A stretch of DNA of 64,000 nucleotides from positions 1 to 64,000 of the forward strand of contig CAWBIU010000002.1 in NCBI GenBank assembly GCA_963789015.1. Reading direction: 5' to 3'. The position numbers and the translations under genes were made by a program. The DNA is from JAOPZW01 sp963789015. GTDB taxonomy: Bacteria; Actinomycetota; Thermoleophilia; Solirubrobacterales; Solirubrobacteraceae. The notes under the pieces were generated by a model. The model was not told the origin of the DNA. It saw only the letters and a program-made list of their open reading frames with translations, and made no database searches. Position 1 is the stretch's first letter, and each line of letters begins with the position of its first letter. Below, in pieces: positions 25,821 to 33,605 of the stretch.

Positions 25821-26042
25821 GGCTGCTCCTCTCGTGCGCCGTGTGTCCCTGGACCGGCGTGAGCAGTCTCCCCCGCACGCACAGCCGCCGCAAGCTCGTG
25901 GACAAGACGGCCGATCAGACGGCTGGCGGCCCTTTCAACCGAGCGTGGTGGGCGCGCCACCGAGAAACGGTGAGTTGGCTTGACCGGTTGGCGGATCTGC
26001 CTGCGGGGATGATCGGTGGCCGGTCGTCTGGGCGGCGGCGCG

Positions 26043-26849
26043 TCATTCGCCTCGCCCTTTTTCACCGAGCTCGCGAAGCCGCGCTGCGCTGCGCTCATCC
26101 ATCGGCACGAAGGTCTCGATCGCGAGGCTTGCCGCCGTTACCTCCAGTGGTGCCCCGATGGTGGCGATTACGGTGAAGAGGCTGACCTCACCGACGGGCG
26201 TCCGCAGGTCCAGGGAGACCACCGGCTGGGTCGCCTGGCCGGCCGGCGGATCGTCGGGAAGATAGGACTCGACCTCCTCGATCAGGCGTCCGAGGGCCGG
26301 ATCGGCATCCTCGCGGCTCCTTCGCCTCAGCTTCTGAATCAGGGGCGCGTTGCAGGCCGCGGTCATCGATGAGATCTTCGGCAACCCGCCGGGATGGACC
26401 CCCAGTCGGAGCATGTTGATCGGGGGCTCGAGGAGCGCGGGATCGACCCCGTCCCAGAGGAGCGACGCGGCGCGATTGCCCTCGATCAGGTTCCAGAGCC
26501 CGTCGACGATCAATGCCGGGTTCGGCTCGTGCGCCGCCAGCAGTCTGCTCAGCGACTCGCGCAGTGGCTGCATGACCTCGCCGTCGTAGGGCTGCTCCAG
26601 ATAGGGAGGAGCGAAGCCCCCCGCGAGCAGCAGGCGGTTGCGCTCGGCGATCGGCACGTCGAGGTGCTGGGCGAGGTGCACGAGCAGCTGGCGGCTCGGG
26701 CGCGAGCGGCCTGTCTCGACGAAGCTCAGGTGCTTGGTGGAGAGGTTCGCGTCCAGCGCCAAGTCCATCTGCGTGAGCCGCCGCTGGGTGCGCCAGAAGC
26801 GGATCAGCTCACCGACGGTCTGCGGCTCCCTCTCGGTCTGGACGGCCAC
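26043..26849 (-). CDS. XRE-family regulator with MmyB-like ligand-binding domain
   Basis: A 268-residue protein from ATG 26849. Residues 10-70 form the Cro/C1-type HTH (VGELIRFWRTQRRLTQMDLA, NLSTKHLSFVETGRSRPSRQ). The rest is an MmyB-like domain (AERNRLLLAGGFAPPYLEQP, LIVDGLWNLIEGNRAASLLW, GVDPALLEPPINMLRLGVHP, LDLRTPVGEVSLFTVIATIG), which in this family is PAS-like and may bind fatty acyl or other small ligands. It faces the SnoaL-like gene across 145 bases that hold two matching operator-like palindromes, so it probably controls that gene and itself. Confidence 0.9.
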   Translation of the reverse strand: MAVQTEREPQTVGELIRFWRTQRRLTQMDLALDANLSTKHLSFVETGRSRPSRQLLVHLAQHLDVPIAERNRLLLAGGFAPPYLEQPYDGEVMQPLRESLSRLLAAHEPNPALIVDGLWNLIEGNRAASLLWDGVDPALLEPPINMLRLGVHPGGLPKISSMTAACNAPLIQKLRRRSREDADPALGRLIEEVESYLPDDPPAGQATQPVVSLDLRTPVGEVSLFTVIATIGAPLEVTAASLAIETFVPMDERSAARLRELGEKGRGE

Positions 26850-26883
26850 GGGGCCAACGGTAGCGCTCGCTCAGATCGGCTCC

Positions 26884-26928
26884 ATTACCCCGGATGTAAC
26901 GGGGAGCGGCCTTTACATCGGAGGTAAT
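26884..26928. promoter_or_regulatory. Double operator between XRE regulator and SnoaL-like gene
   Basis: Two 15-bp palindromic sites of the form TTAC-N7-GTAA, TTACCCCGGATGTAA at 26885-26899 and TTACATCGGAGGTAA at 26913-26927, have centres 28 bp apart. The two also form a larger inverted repeat with 14 of 16 positions matching. They sit in the gap between the divergent regulator and its likely target, as expected for an autoregulated XRE-MmyB repressor or activator. The pairing with this regulator is an inference. Confidence 0.7.
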
Positions 26929-26994
26929 CGACGCGCGGTCTGTTGCTGGGGGATCGTCACCACCACGAGCAACTCTTCCAAGGAGGCAACCGAG

Positions 26995-27444
26995 ATGAGC
27001 GAAGCAATTGCGTCCCCCGAGACCCGCACGAATGAGGCAGAGCAGCTGGCCGATCGATACCTCGCGCTCTGGAACGAGGCAGACCCCGAGCGCCGGCGCC
27101 AGATGATCGCCGAGCTCTGGACCGAGGACGGGTCGCAAATCCTCCAGCCGCCGCTGGAGATGCGCGAGATCGCTGCGAGCGCCGGGCTCGGCATGGCGGC
27201 CACGCTCGAGGCGCGGGGACACGCCGAGCTCGAGGCGCGGGCGGCAACGTCCTACGAGGAGTGGGTCGGGTCCGCCGGACTCAGCTTCAGGCGGCGCGAC
27301 GACGTCTATCGGCTGCACGACGTGGTCAAGTTCCACTGGGAGGCCGTCTCGCCGGACGGCGAGGTGACGGCGGTGGGGCTCGTGTTTCTCGTCCTCGGCA
27401 CGGGCGGCCGGATTCGGCGCGACTACGTGTTCATCGAGAGTTAG
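26995..27444 (+). CDS. SnoaL/NTF2-like protein
   Basis: A 149-residue protein from ATG 26995, with a strong ribosome-binding site AAGGAGG. ADRYLALWNEADPERRRQMI and AELWTEDGSQIL are the SnoaL-like start; the later strands (FRRRDDVYRLHDVVKFHWEA and GLVFLVLGTGGRIRRDYVFI) complete the cone fold. SnoaL-like proteins are small polyketide cyclases, isomerases or ligand-binding proteins. In actinobacteria they are often the sole target beside an XRE-MmyB regulator. Function unknown. Confidence 0.85.
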   Translation: MSEAIASPETRTNEAEQLADRYLALWNEADPERRRQMIAELWTEDGSQILQPPLEMREIAASAGLGMAATLEARGHAELEARAATSYEEWVGSAGLSFRRRDDVYRLHDVVKFHWEAVSPDGEVTAVGLVFLVLGTGGRIRRDYVFIES

Positions 27445-27560
27445 GCGGTTCGCGAGCCGGGGCACTCCGGCGTATCGCGCGAAGCGAGAGCGAACGCTCT
27501 ACCCGCCCTGTGGCCGCCGTCCGTGCGGCACCGGTCCACGACCTACCTTGGAGGTTGACG

Positions 27561-28463
27561 ATGTATCCGACGGTCACACTTGTTCGGCATATGCGGCGAC
27601 GCCATCGTGGCGGCGGACGCGTGATGACGACGGTCGAGGCGGACGGCGTCACGCTCGGGGTCGAGCACTTCGGCGACGCGACGGCGCCGCTCGTTCTGCT
27701 CGCGGGCGGCCCGACCATGCTCTCCTGGCCCGACGCGCTCTGCGAGGCGCTCGCGCGCGGCGGGCGCCACGTCGTGCGGTACGACCTGCGCGATTCCGGC
27801 GCGTCGATCACCGTCGATCCCAAGGCTCCGGCGTACACGCTGCGCGATCTCGCAGCCGATGCCGCCGCGCTCGCCCGCGAACTCGACGACCGGCCGGCGC
27901 ACCTGGCGGGCATCGGCGTGGGCGGGATGGTCGCCCAGGTCGCCGCACTGGACCACCCGGACGCGTTCTCGGCGCTCACCCTCGCCGGCACGCGGCCCGT
28001 CGCTCCAGGCCGGCTCGACGACGACCTGCCCGACCACGACGCGGCGACGATGGACCGGCTGTTCTCGCGCTCGATGCCCGACTGGTCCGACCGCACTGCC
28101 GTGGCGGAGTTCGCCGCCGGCGGCGCGGAGATCCTCGGCGACGACCCCGCCGCCGCGCGCGCCACCGCCGAGCGCATCTGGGACCGTACGCCGGGCACGG
28201 AGCCCGCGGTCCAGATGGCCAACCAGATGGGCATGGTGTTCTCCAAGCTCAACTGCAAGCCGCGGTGGCGCGAGCGCCTGTCCGAGCTCGCGACCCCGGC
28301 GCTGGTGGTGCACGGCCGCCGCGACCCGTTCTTCCCTGTCGGCAACGGCGAAGCGCTCGCGCGCGAGATCCCCGGTGCGCGGCTGCTCGTGCTGGAACAG
28401 GCTGCGACGGCGATTCCCGATGTGGCCGCCGGTGAGGTCGCGACGGCGATGCTCGCGCTCTAG
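27561..28463 (+). CDS. Alpha/beta hydrolase
   Basis: A 300-residue protein. ATG 27561 is chosen because of GGAGG seven bases upstream; ATG 27624 (MTTVEADGVTLGVEHFG) is where similarity begins, so the first 21 residues are uncertain. Motifs: LVLLAGGPTMLSW (oxyanion), AHLAGIGVGGMVAQ in place of the usual GxSxG elbow (GIGVGG, so no serine), acid region VVHGRRDPFFPVGN, and a C-terminus without a clear catalytic His (EQAATAIPDV). The missing serine and histidine suggest a non-hydrolytic member or loss of catalysis. The stop TAG lies inside the CTAG target duplication of the IS481 element. Confidence 0.8.
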   Translation: MYPTVTLVRHMRRRHRGGGRVMTTVEADGVTLGVEHFGDATAPLVLLAGGPTMLSWPDALCEALARGGRHVVRYDLRDSGASITVDPKAPAYTLRDLAADAAALARELDDRPAHLAGIGVGGMVAQVAALDHPDAFSALTLAGTRPVAPGRLDDDLPDHDAATMDRLFSRSMPDWSDRTAVAEFAAGGAEILGDDPAAARATAERIWDRTPGTEPAVQMANQMGMVFSKLNCKPRWRERLSELATPALVVHGRRDPFFPVGNGEALAREIPGARLLVLEQAATAIPDVAAGEVATAMLAL

Positions 28464-28509
28464 GTGACGTGCCTCGGGACGTTCCGAACGGGCTGAGGGA
28501 GATGTAGAG

Positions 28510-28581
28510 GCATCCGGGCTGAGACAGAGAGTTGTGGTCCTTCCACAGATCACGGCTCTCGGAGGTCATCAGCCCGGATGC
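28510..28581 (+). promoter_or_regulatory. Inverted repeat sequestering the IS481 transposase start codon
   Basis: A perfect 13-bp inverted repeat: GCATCCGGGCTGA at 28510-28522 and TCAGCCCGGATGC at 28569-28581. The ATG of the transposase (28578-28580) is inside the right arm, and the GGAGG site (28561-28565) is in the loop end. A smaller hairpin TGTGG-TCCTT-CCACA sits within the loop. In RNA reading through from outside the element, the hairpin would hide the start codon; such anti-expression hairpins are known from other ISs. Confidence 0.6.
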
Positions 28582-29361
28582 AGGACAAGCGTAGGTGGCT
28601 GGCTCGCTGGCAGCGCATCGAGCTCGTTGAGCTCTGTCTTGATCGAGGTCTCACGCGTCGCCAGGCCGCGGCGTGGCGACGGGTGAGCGTCTCGACGGTG
28701 CAGTACTGGGTCGGGCGCTATCGCTCGGCCAGCGACGCCGATCGGGTGTCGGGGGCGTGGGCGCAGGAGCGCCCCTCGACGCCTCACGGTCAGCCGGCCC
28801 GGGTCAGCGAGCGCGTCCATGACCGTGTCTGCGAGGCGCGCGAGCGAACCGGTTGGGGGCCGAGGCTGATCGCTTCGGAGCTCGGGATGGCGCACGCGAC
28901 GGTCTCGCGTTGTCTGATGCGGCGCGGCATCTCGCGCCGGCCGGCGGTGGCGCGCGAGGCCGTCCGGCGGTTTGAGTGGCCGTGTCCCGGCGATCTGCTG
29001 CAGATGGACACCAAGCGCCTGGCCCGCTTCAGCCGCCCCGGGCACAAGGTCACCGGCGACCGGTTCCGCACCGGCGCCGAAAAGCGCGCCGGCGTGGGCT
29101 GGGAGTTCTGTCACTCGATGATCGACGACCACACCCGCTTGGGCCTACACCGAGATCCACCGCGACGAGAAAGCCGCGACCGTCGTCGCCTTCGTCGAGC
29201 GGGCGCTCGGCTTCTTCGCCGCCCACGACGTCATCGCGCGGCGCGTGCAGACCGACAACGCCTGGGCCTACGTCCGCAACCGCGGCCTGCGCGAGCTGCT
29301 CGCCCAGCACGCGATCGCGCACCGCACGATCCCGCCGCGCACGCCGAAGCGCAACGGGAAG
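28578..29361 (+). pseudogene. IS481 transposase, 5' part
   Basis: From ATG 28578. The N-terminal HTH (WQRIELVELCLDRGLTRRQA, AAWRRVSVSTVQYWVGRY) is followed by a second HTH (GWGPRLIASELGMAHATVSR) and the rve integrase core with the first Asp in GDLLQMDTKRLARF, the second in RVQTDNAWAYV, and PPRTPKRNGK where the final Glu region begins. An extra G near 29142 shifts the frame (YTEIHRDEKAATVVAFVERA is in the downstream frame). At 29361 the coding stops at the IS110 insertion, just before the conserved ER of the KRNGKxERxxxTL motif. Confidence 0.8.
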
Positions 29362-29642
29362 GTGTGTGTCTTAGCTTCGGCGGGCCGTCCGGCAGGGCGG
29401 CGAGGCTCCCCGCGCCCGGCGATCTGACTCAGGCAAAAGGCATGTCGAGGGAGATTTCTGAGCTGCTCGTTCTGGCTCAGAGATCGCTTTCTCTGGCCTG
29501 CGTTCGATTTGTCGATCGCCGGGATGCGGGCGGGCCGGCGAAGCTGACTTGATAGGAGAACTCGCGCCGATGTGGCTGCATCGACACAGAAGCGTCGCTC
29601 GCCGGCCCGGCCTCGACTCTACCCACGAGCCAGGAGGCCACG
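29362..29642 (+). ncRNA. Candidate bridge RNA region of the IS110 element
   Basis: IS110-group elements carry a structured RNA in the non-coding end upstream of the recombinase that pairs with target and donor DNA. This 280-base segment has no convincing ORF and holds hairpins: TCTGAGC/GCTCAGA at 29457-29463 and 29475-29481 (extended by GAT/ATC), a GGCGGGCC-rich fold at 29377-29400, and a CGAT..TCG fold near 29505. The loop of the main hairpin (TGCTCGTTCTG) could be a guide loop. RNA extent and strand are inferred from the known family, not shown. Confidence 0.45.
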
Positions 29643-30696
29643 TTGTTCGTCGGCATCGACGTTCACAAGCACAGTCACGCGGCGGCGCTGATCGATGAGC
29701 GCGGCGGCGAACTCGGGCTACTGACGTTCGCCAACAGCCCGGCGGGCTATGAGCGGCTGCTCGGCTGGCTGGCCGAGCGCGACGCTCAGCCGCGCAGTCA
29801 TCGGTGTGGAGAGCCCGGGCAGCTACGGACGCTGCCTGACCGGCGCGCTCGCCGCCGCCGGCCACGAGGTGCTCCACGTCCCGGCGTGGCGCACCCACCG
29901 CGAGCGCCGCCGCCAGGGACCGGGCAAGACCGATCCCGGCGACGCGTTGGCGATCGCCGACGTCGTGCGGCGCAAGCACGCAGAGCTCGGACCCGCGCTG
30001 CAACCCGAGCTCGTCCGCGCGATCGCCACGCTGGAACTCCAGCGCCGCCGTTTCGTCCTCGATCGCACCCAGGCGATCCAGCGGCTGCGCTCAGACTGGA
30101 CGCAGGTCGACCCGGTCGCCGAGGCCAACGTCGCTCACTGCCAGCGTCCCACCGTGCTGCGCAAGCTCAAGCGCCTGCAGCTCGGCGACGGACTGGCCGA
30201 GCGCATCGCCGCCGCCTGCATCCGCCAGCTCGCGCGCGACATCGAAGACCTCAACGCCCGCATCGCCGACCTCGAGACCGAGATCGCCACGCTGCTCGAC
30301 CAGCACGGCAACCCGGTGACCGACCTGCTCGGCGCCGGCAACCAGATCGCCGCCGCGCTGATCGCCAACGCCGGCGACGTGCGCCGCTTCAAGAACGCCG
30401 CCGCCTTCGCACGCTACTGCGGCGCCGCGCCGATCCCGTGCGGATCGGGACAGACATCCGGACGCCACCGTCTGCACCGCGGCGGCAACCGCCAGCTCAA
30501 CGCCGCCCTCTACCGCATCGCGATCGTCCAGCAACGCCACCACCCCGCCGCCAAAGCGTTCCTCGCCCGCAAGACCGCCGAAGGCAAGACCGCCCGCGAA
30601 GCCCGCCGCGCGCTCAAGCGCCACCTCGCCAACGTCGTCTACCGCCGCCTCCTCGCCTGGGCCAACGCCTGCCCCGAGATGAACCTCTTGACATAG
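29643..30696 (+). pseudogene. IS110-family transposase/recombinase, one frameshift
   Basis: TTG 29643 opens FVGIDVHKHSHAAALIDERG (first Asp of the DEDD catalytic set). After a frame change near 29797 the text continues AVIGVESPGSYGRCLTGALA (Glu), GPGKTDPGDALAIADVV (two Asp) and the C-terminal transposase_20 domain GAGNQIAAALIANAGDVRRF, KNAAAFARYCGAAPIPCGSG, HRGGNRQLNAALYRIAIVQ. The Ser of SGQTSGRHR is the expected nucleophile region. The indel is within the RuvC-like part, so the product is dead as read. Confidence 0.8.
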
Positions 30697-30700
30697 GAGA

Positions 30701-30886
30701 ATCGAGCGCTACCAACAGACCCTCGCCCGCGAGTGGGCCTACGGGCAGCGCTACCGCGACTCAACCGCCCGCGCCACAGCGCTGCCCATCTGGCTGAACC
30801 ACTACAACACCACCCGCAACCACAGCTCACTCTCAAACCGGCCGCCCATCACCCGCGTTCGGAACCAGCCGAGGCACGACAGCTAG
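30701..30886 (+). pseudogene. IS481 transposase, 3' part
   Basis: The frame resumes IERYQQTLAREWAYGQRYRD, STARATALPIWLNHYNTTRN and HSSLSNRPPITRV, the family's C-terminal signature with the catalytic Glu in IERYQQTL. The stop TAG at 30884-30886 is part of the target-site duplication. It continues the piece ending at 29361 and proves the nested insertion. Confidence 0.8.
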
Positions 30887-31051
30887 GCGCTCACAGTTCG
30901 GGCGACCACAGCAGGGGACGACGAGTGTGACCACCGCGTCGATGGAGTTCGACCGCGCCGCTTGGCGAGTCCCCAGTCGAGCCGCCCGTGACCGGCCAGG
31001 CGACGGCGGACTGGCTTCCGCTTCCGCCTGGTAGTCCCTTGGCGGGCGAGC

Positions 31052-31451
31052 TCACGAGTGCTCGCCGTTCTCCGTGCTCGGCCGCACCCTCGGGCGTCGG
31101 GCCAGCCACGTGTCGGCGGCGATGCGGGCGTGCGCGTGGTGCTCCATGGTCAGGCCCTTGTCGGCCAGCGCGCGCAGCCGCATGTCGTTCAGGCGGCAAG
31201 GATCCGGCGCCGACGACGGGCTTGCCGTCGATCAGGTGGATGTCGGACATCGCCGCGAACGGACCGATGCGGAGCTCGCCCCCGGCGAGGATCTTCACGA
31301 CTGCCTGGCAGACGCGCGTGATGTCGGGGAACAGCCCCGAGCGAGCCATGATCTGCCGGATCGTGATCGGGTCGCGGTCGCGGCCGGCGACGGCAACGGG
31401 GTCGACCGGCGCCCGGGCGGCGCCATTGGGCGACGACGGAACAGCGGACAT
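31052..31451 (-). pseudogene. Phage-type RecT-like protein remnant
   Basis: From ATG 31451 the minus frame gives ITIRQIMARSGLFPDITRVC, QAVVKILAGGELRIGPFAAM and SDIHLIDGKPVVGA, the start of phage recombination-associated proteins that sense ASGFF..A..AVVK..G.E.G..P..A. After about 31200 the frame shifts and the text LNDMRLRALADKGLTMEHHA, HARIAADTWLARR ends at 31052. The middle of the usual protein is missing. Probably a leftover of a prophage or mobile element between IS remnants. Confidence 0.4.
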
Positions 31452-31629
31452 GCCGGGATGGCTCCTTCGGGTCGGATGGCAGCCGGCGCGCGGACGCCGG
31501 CCCAGTGGTGCGACTTGCGTGGCGTCCCGCGCGCGCGTGCGCGCGAGCGCGAGCGCCCAACAAGGGCGCCCGCTCGGCTGCGACGACTGCTGCTGCCTGC
31601 GAAATCCGAGATCGTCACCGCGGCCGTGT

Positions 31630-31890
31630 GTCTCCGGCGGCGGGACCCAGGCCGGGCCGATCGGCTGGTCGAACGCCACGCGAACCCTGCTCTGCGTCCG
31701 CATCGCTGAAGTTCCCCGGGAGGCGATCACAAAAGGGGCTGCCGACATCGTCCGGCGAATCGCGGATCGAGCGTCTGGAGTCCGCGGCGACCTCGCGTGC
31801 GGTGAGGTTCGCGGCGCTGACCGCTACGCCGTCGGTCGCCGAGATGTCGGCGCCACGGCCGAGCCAGCGGTGCTCCTGCCGTGCGCCAGG
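31630..31890 (-). pseudogene. Remnant paralogue of the secreted M15-like protein
   Basis: The minus strand carries, in broken frames, GRGADISATDGVAVSAANLT, AREVAA, DVGSPF and VAFDQPIGPAWVPPP. This matches the last 85 residues of the protein encoded at 49631-50551 (GRGADVAVIDGVPVSAASLT ... IAFDQPIDPAWVPPP). The DNA is roughly three-quarters identical by eye. Only the 3' part of the gene is present, so it is a truncated copy left near the IS cluster. Confidence 0.6.
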
Positions 31891-31937
31891 CCGGCCACGA
31901 CATCGGTGCCCCTCCGAGCGCGCACGCGGGCGCGTGA

Positions 31938-32573
31938 TCACGAGAACAGGCTCTGGAGCCCGTCGAGCGCCGCTGCGCCGAGGAAGATGGCGAGGATGAC
32001 GCCGGCGGCGCCGACGACGAGCCCGATCGCGACGAGAACGAAGTCCTCGAGCAGCACGCCGAGCGACACGAGGACGACGCCGAGGGCGGGCAGTGTGTCC
32101 AGCCCGGTGAACGGCGGCGCGAGGAACGCGGCGATCGCTCCTGCGGCAACCACCAGCCCGAAGACGACGTTGCTGACGCGGTGCCCGAACAGGAAGCGCA
32201 GCCGTGGCCGCGAGAAGCGCTCGAGGCGACCGATCGCCTTCAGCAGTGACGTGATGAAACGACCGTCGGTCGCAACCTTCCGCGCCCGCCAGCGACGTGG
32301 CAGCCAGATCTCGTCGCGTCCGGCGATGAGCTCGAGCGCGAGCAGCACGGCGATGGCCTCGAAGACGTGTGTCGCCCCGCCCGTCGGCAGCGGCAGCGCG
32401 GGCACGCTCATCAGGAGCACGAAGACGATCGCGAATGCGCGCTTCTCGAACACCTCGATCAGCTCGCCAAGCGTCTTGTCTCCCTCGGCCTCGAGCCAGG
32501 CCTGCAACTGAGCGCTGAGCGTCTGGTGTGCGCGGTCCGCGTGCTCCGCCACTGCCTCGCCATCCTCCATCAT
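31938..32573 (-). CDS. ExoD family membrane protein
   Basis: A 211-residue protein from ATG 32573. GDKTLGELIEVFEKRAFAIV and FVLLMSVPALPLPTGGATHV are the ExoD signature (the LP.P.G loop); AGRDEIWLPRRWRARKVA and the later long hydrophobic helices complete it. ExoD affects exopolysaccharide production and alkaline stress in Rhizobium; the molecular role is unknown. No exopolysaccharide genes are adjacent. ATG 32606 is a possible earlier start. Confidence 0.85.
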   Translation of the reverse strand: MMEDGEAVAEHADRAHQTLSAQLQAWLEAEGDKTLGELIEVFEKRAFAIVFVLLMSVPALPLPTGGATHVFEAIAVLLALELIAGRDEIWLPRRWRARKVATDGRFITSLLKAIGRLERFSRPRLRFLFGHRVSNVVFGLVVAAGAIAAFLAPPFTGLDTLPALGVVLVSLGVLLEDFVLVAIGLVVGAAGVILAIFLGAAALDGLQSLFS

Positions 32574-32861
32574 GCGGCGGTCGCTGCAGGGCTCGCGAGC
32601 GCCCATGCGCCAATGAGGCGCTGACGGCGCTGCTCGGAGTCGCGCGAAGCGAGCGTGCGCCACGCTGCTCCTCTTGCATGGATGCAGCAGTGACGGAGGC
32701 GGCGCCGGCGCCCCCGGTCCAAGGGCGGAAGCAGCAGCGCGCCCGTGGCTACGCAGCATGCCGACGCGAGTGTCCAGACGCGTGGAAACCAGAAGTCAGG
32801 CCGCAGCGCGAGCTGGCTCTCGGCCCCATCGGGGCGGCCACAACCACTAGGGTCGCAACCT

Positions 32862-33266
32862 ATGGGCTACACGATCGACTGGGACTCAGCCGAGGTAGAG
32901 GAGGGGGAGCTGAGCGTTCGGGTGCGACCGGATCCGGACTTCGCATTCCTCAAGGTCTTCGACATGGTGCTGATCGAATCTCCACCGCCCCCTGGCGCAG
33001 CCGCTTGGGGCCAGGTGCAGTTCGCTGGTGGCAGGATCGTCGTCAGCGAGGTCCAGCCTGGCTCGGCTTCTGGTCTGGAGCAGTTCCTGGATGGAGTCGT
33101 CCGCGAGGCAGACCAGCGCGTCGGTCCCGAACGCGAGCGCCTGGAACGCCAGGCCGAACGCGAGCGCCAGGCCGCCGAGGAGAAGCGTCGCGCTGAAGAC
33201 GCCGCGGCGGCGGCATCCGAGCGCCGCGACGACCAACTCGCGGACGAGTTCCGGCACCGCGACTGA
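32862..33266 (+). CDS. Hypothetical protein with charged C-terminal helix
   Basis: A 134-residue protein from ATG 32862 (MGYTIDWDSAEVEEGELSVR). A beta-rich N-terminal part (VRPDPDFAFLKVFDMVLIES, FAGGRIVVSEVQPG) is followed by a long charged helix (RERLERQAERERQAAEEKRR) that may form a coiled coil. Intact frame with good codon bias. No family recognised; the role is unknown. It stands alone among remnants. Confidence 0.6.
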   Translation: MGYTIDWDSAEVEEGELSVRVRPDPDFAFLKVFDMVLIESPPPPGAAAWGQVQFAGGRIVVSEVQPGSASGLEQFLDGVVREADQRVGPERERLERQAERERQAAEEKRRAEDAAAAASERRDDQLADEFRHRD

Positions 33267-33337
33267 GCGATCCGCGGGCAATCCGTGGCGCTCTCGCTTG
33301 GGGCAGGGAGCCACAGCACTGGCGCGACGTCGGACGA

Positions 33338-33353
33338 CTGTCGCTATGGACGA
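33338..33353 (-). repeat. Dispersed repeat, inverted 16-mer copy
   Basis: The sequence CTGTCGCTATGGACGA is the exact complement of TCGTCCATAGCGACAG found at 13395-13410. Here it lies about 150 bases from the IS110 remnant, and at 13.4 kb close to the integrase, so it may be connected with mobile elements. Confidence 0.45.
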
Positions 33354-33499
33354 CGAATGAAAGTCAAGTGGGTTGCTGGGGCGGCTGCGGTGGTTGGAGA
33401 GTTGGGTCGGGCGCGGGCGACGACGAGTCAAACCGCAGACTTGGGCCTTGGCGTCTGCCGCGCGACTTGCTCTCTTGAGGAGCCACGAGATGCGCGGCC

Positions 33500-33605
33500 A
33501 GCGTAGTCCTCGCCGCGGGTGAGCAGGCACCAGAACAGGCAGGCGAGCTTGCGGGCTGATGCGACGATCGCGATGGAGTGGCCGCGGCGCGCGCGGATAT
33601 CGGCG
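33500..33605 (-). pseudogene. IS110-family transposase, C-terminal remnant
   Basis: The minus frame reads IRARRGHSIAIVASARKLAC and LFWCLLTRGEDYA, the conserved end of a different IS110-family transposase subgroup (…ARRGHxIAIVAxARKLAxLFWxMLxRGExY). Both flanks quickly become unrecognisable. A separate event from the IS110 copy at 29.4 kb, whose C-terminus differs. Confidence 0.6.

Larger units (their letters stand above)
29362..30700 (+). mobile_element. IS110-family insertion sequence inserted in the IS481 transposase
   Basis: The flanking IS481 codons rejoin cleanly (AAG at 29359-29361 with ATCGAG at 30701), which defines a 1339-bp insertion. It has no terminal inverted repeats, as usual for IS110 elements. 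The DEDD/transposase_20 gene occupies its right four-fifths; 280 bases of non-coding DNA lie at the left end. The right end reads CTTGACATAGGAGAA; a related CTTGATAGGAGAA occurs at 29549 inside the left non-coding part. Confidence 0.75.
28464..30882 (+). mobile_element. IS481-family insertion sequence, interrupted by an IS110-family element
   Basis: Terminal inverted repeats are visible: left GTGCCTCGGGACGTTCCGAA starting at 28469, right its complement at 30856-30877; 19 of 22 positions match. Both ends are flanked by CTAG (28460-28463 and 30883-30886), the target core known for IS481 of Bordetella (NCTAGN). The original target was therefore GCGCTCTAG next to GCGCTCACAG. The inner IDDHTR region of the transposase has an extra G near 29142, and the gene is split by a 1.34-kb insertion at 29361/30701. 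Without the insertion the element would be about 1.08 kb, typical of the family. Confidence 0.8.

Noticed and set aside
29545..29562. CTTGATAGGAGAA inside the IS110 left end as the real element boundary
   Set aside because: Removing only 29562-30700 does not restore the IS481 frame, whereas 29362-30700 does; kept as a possible internal repeat.
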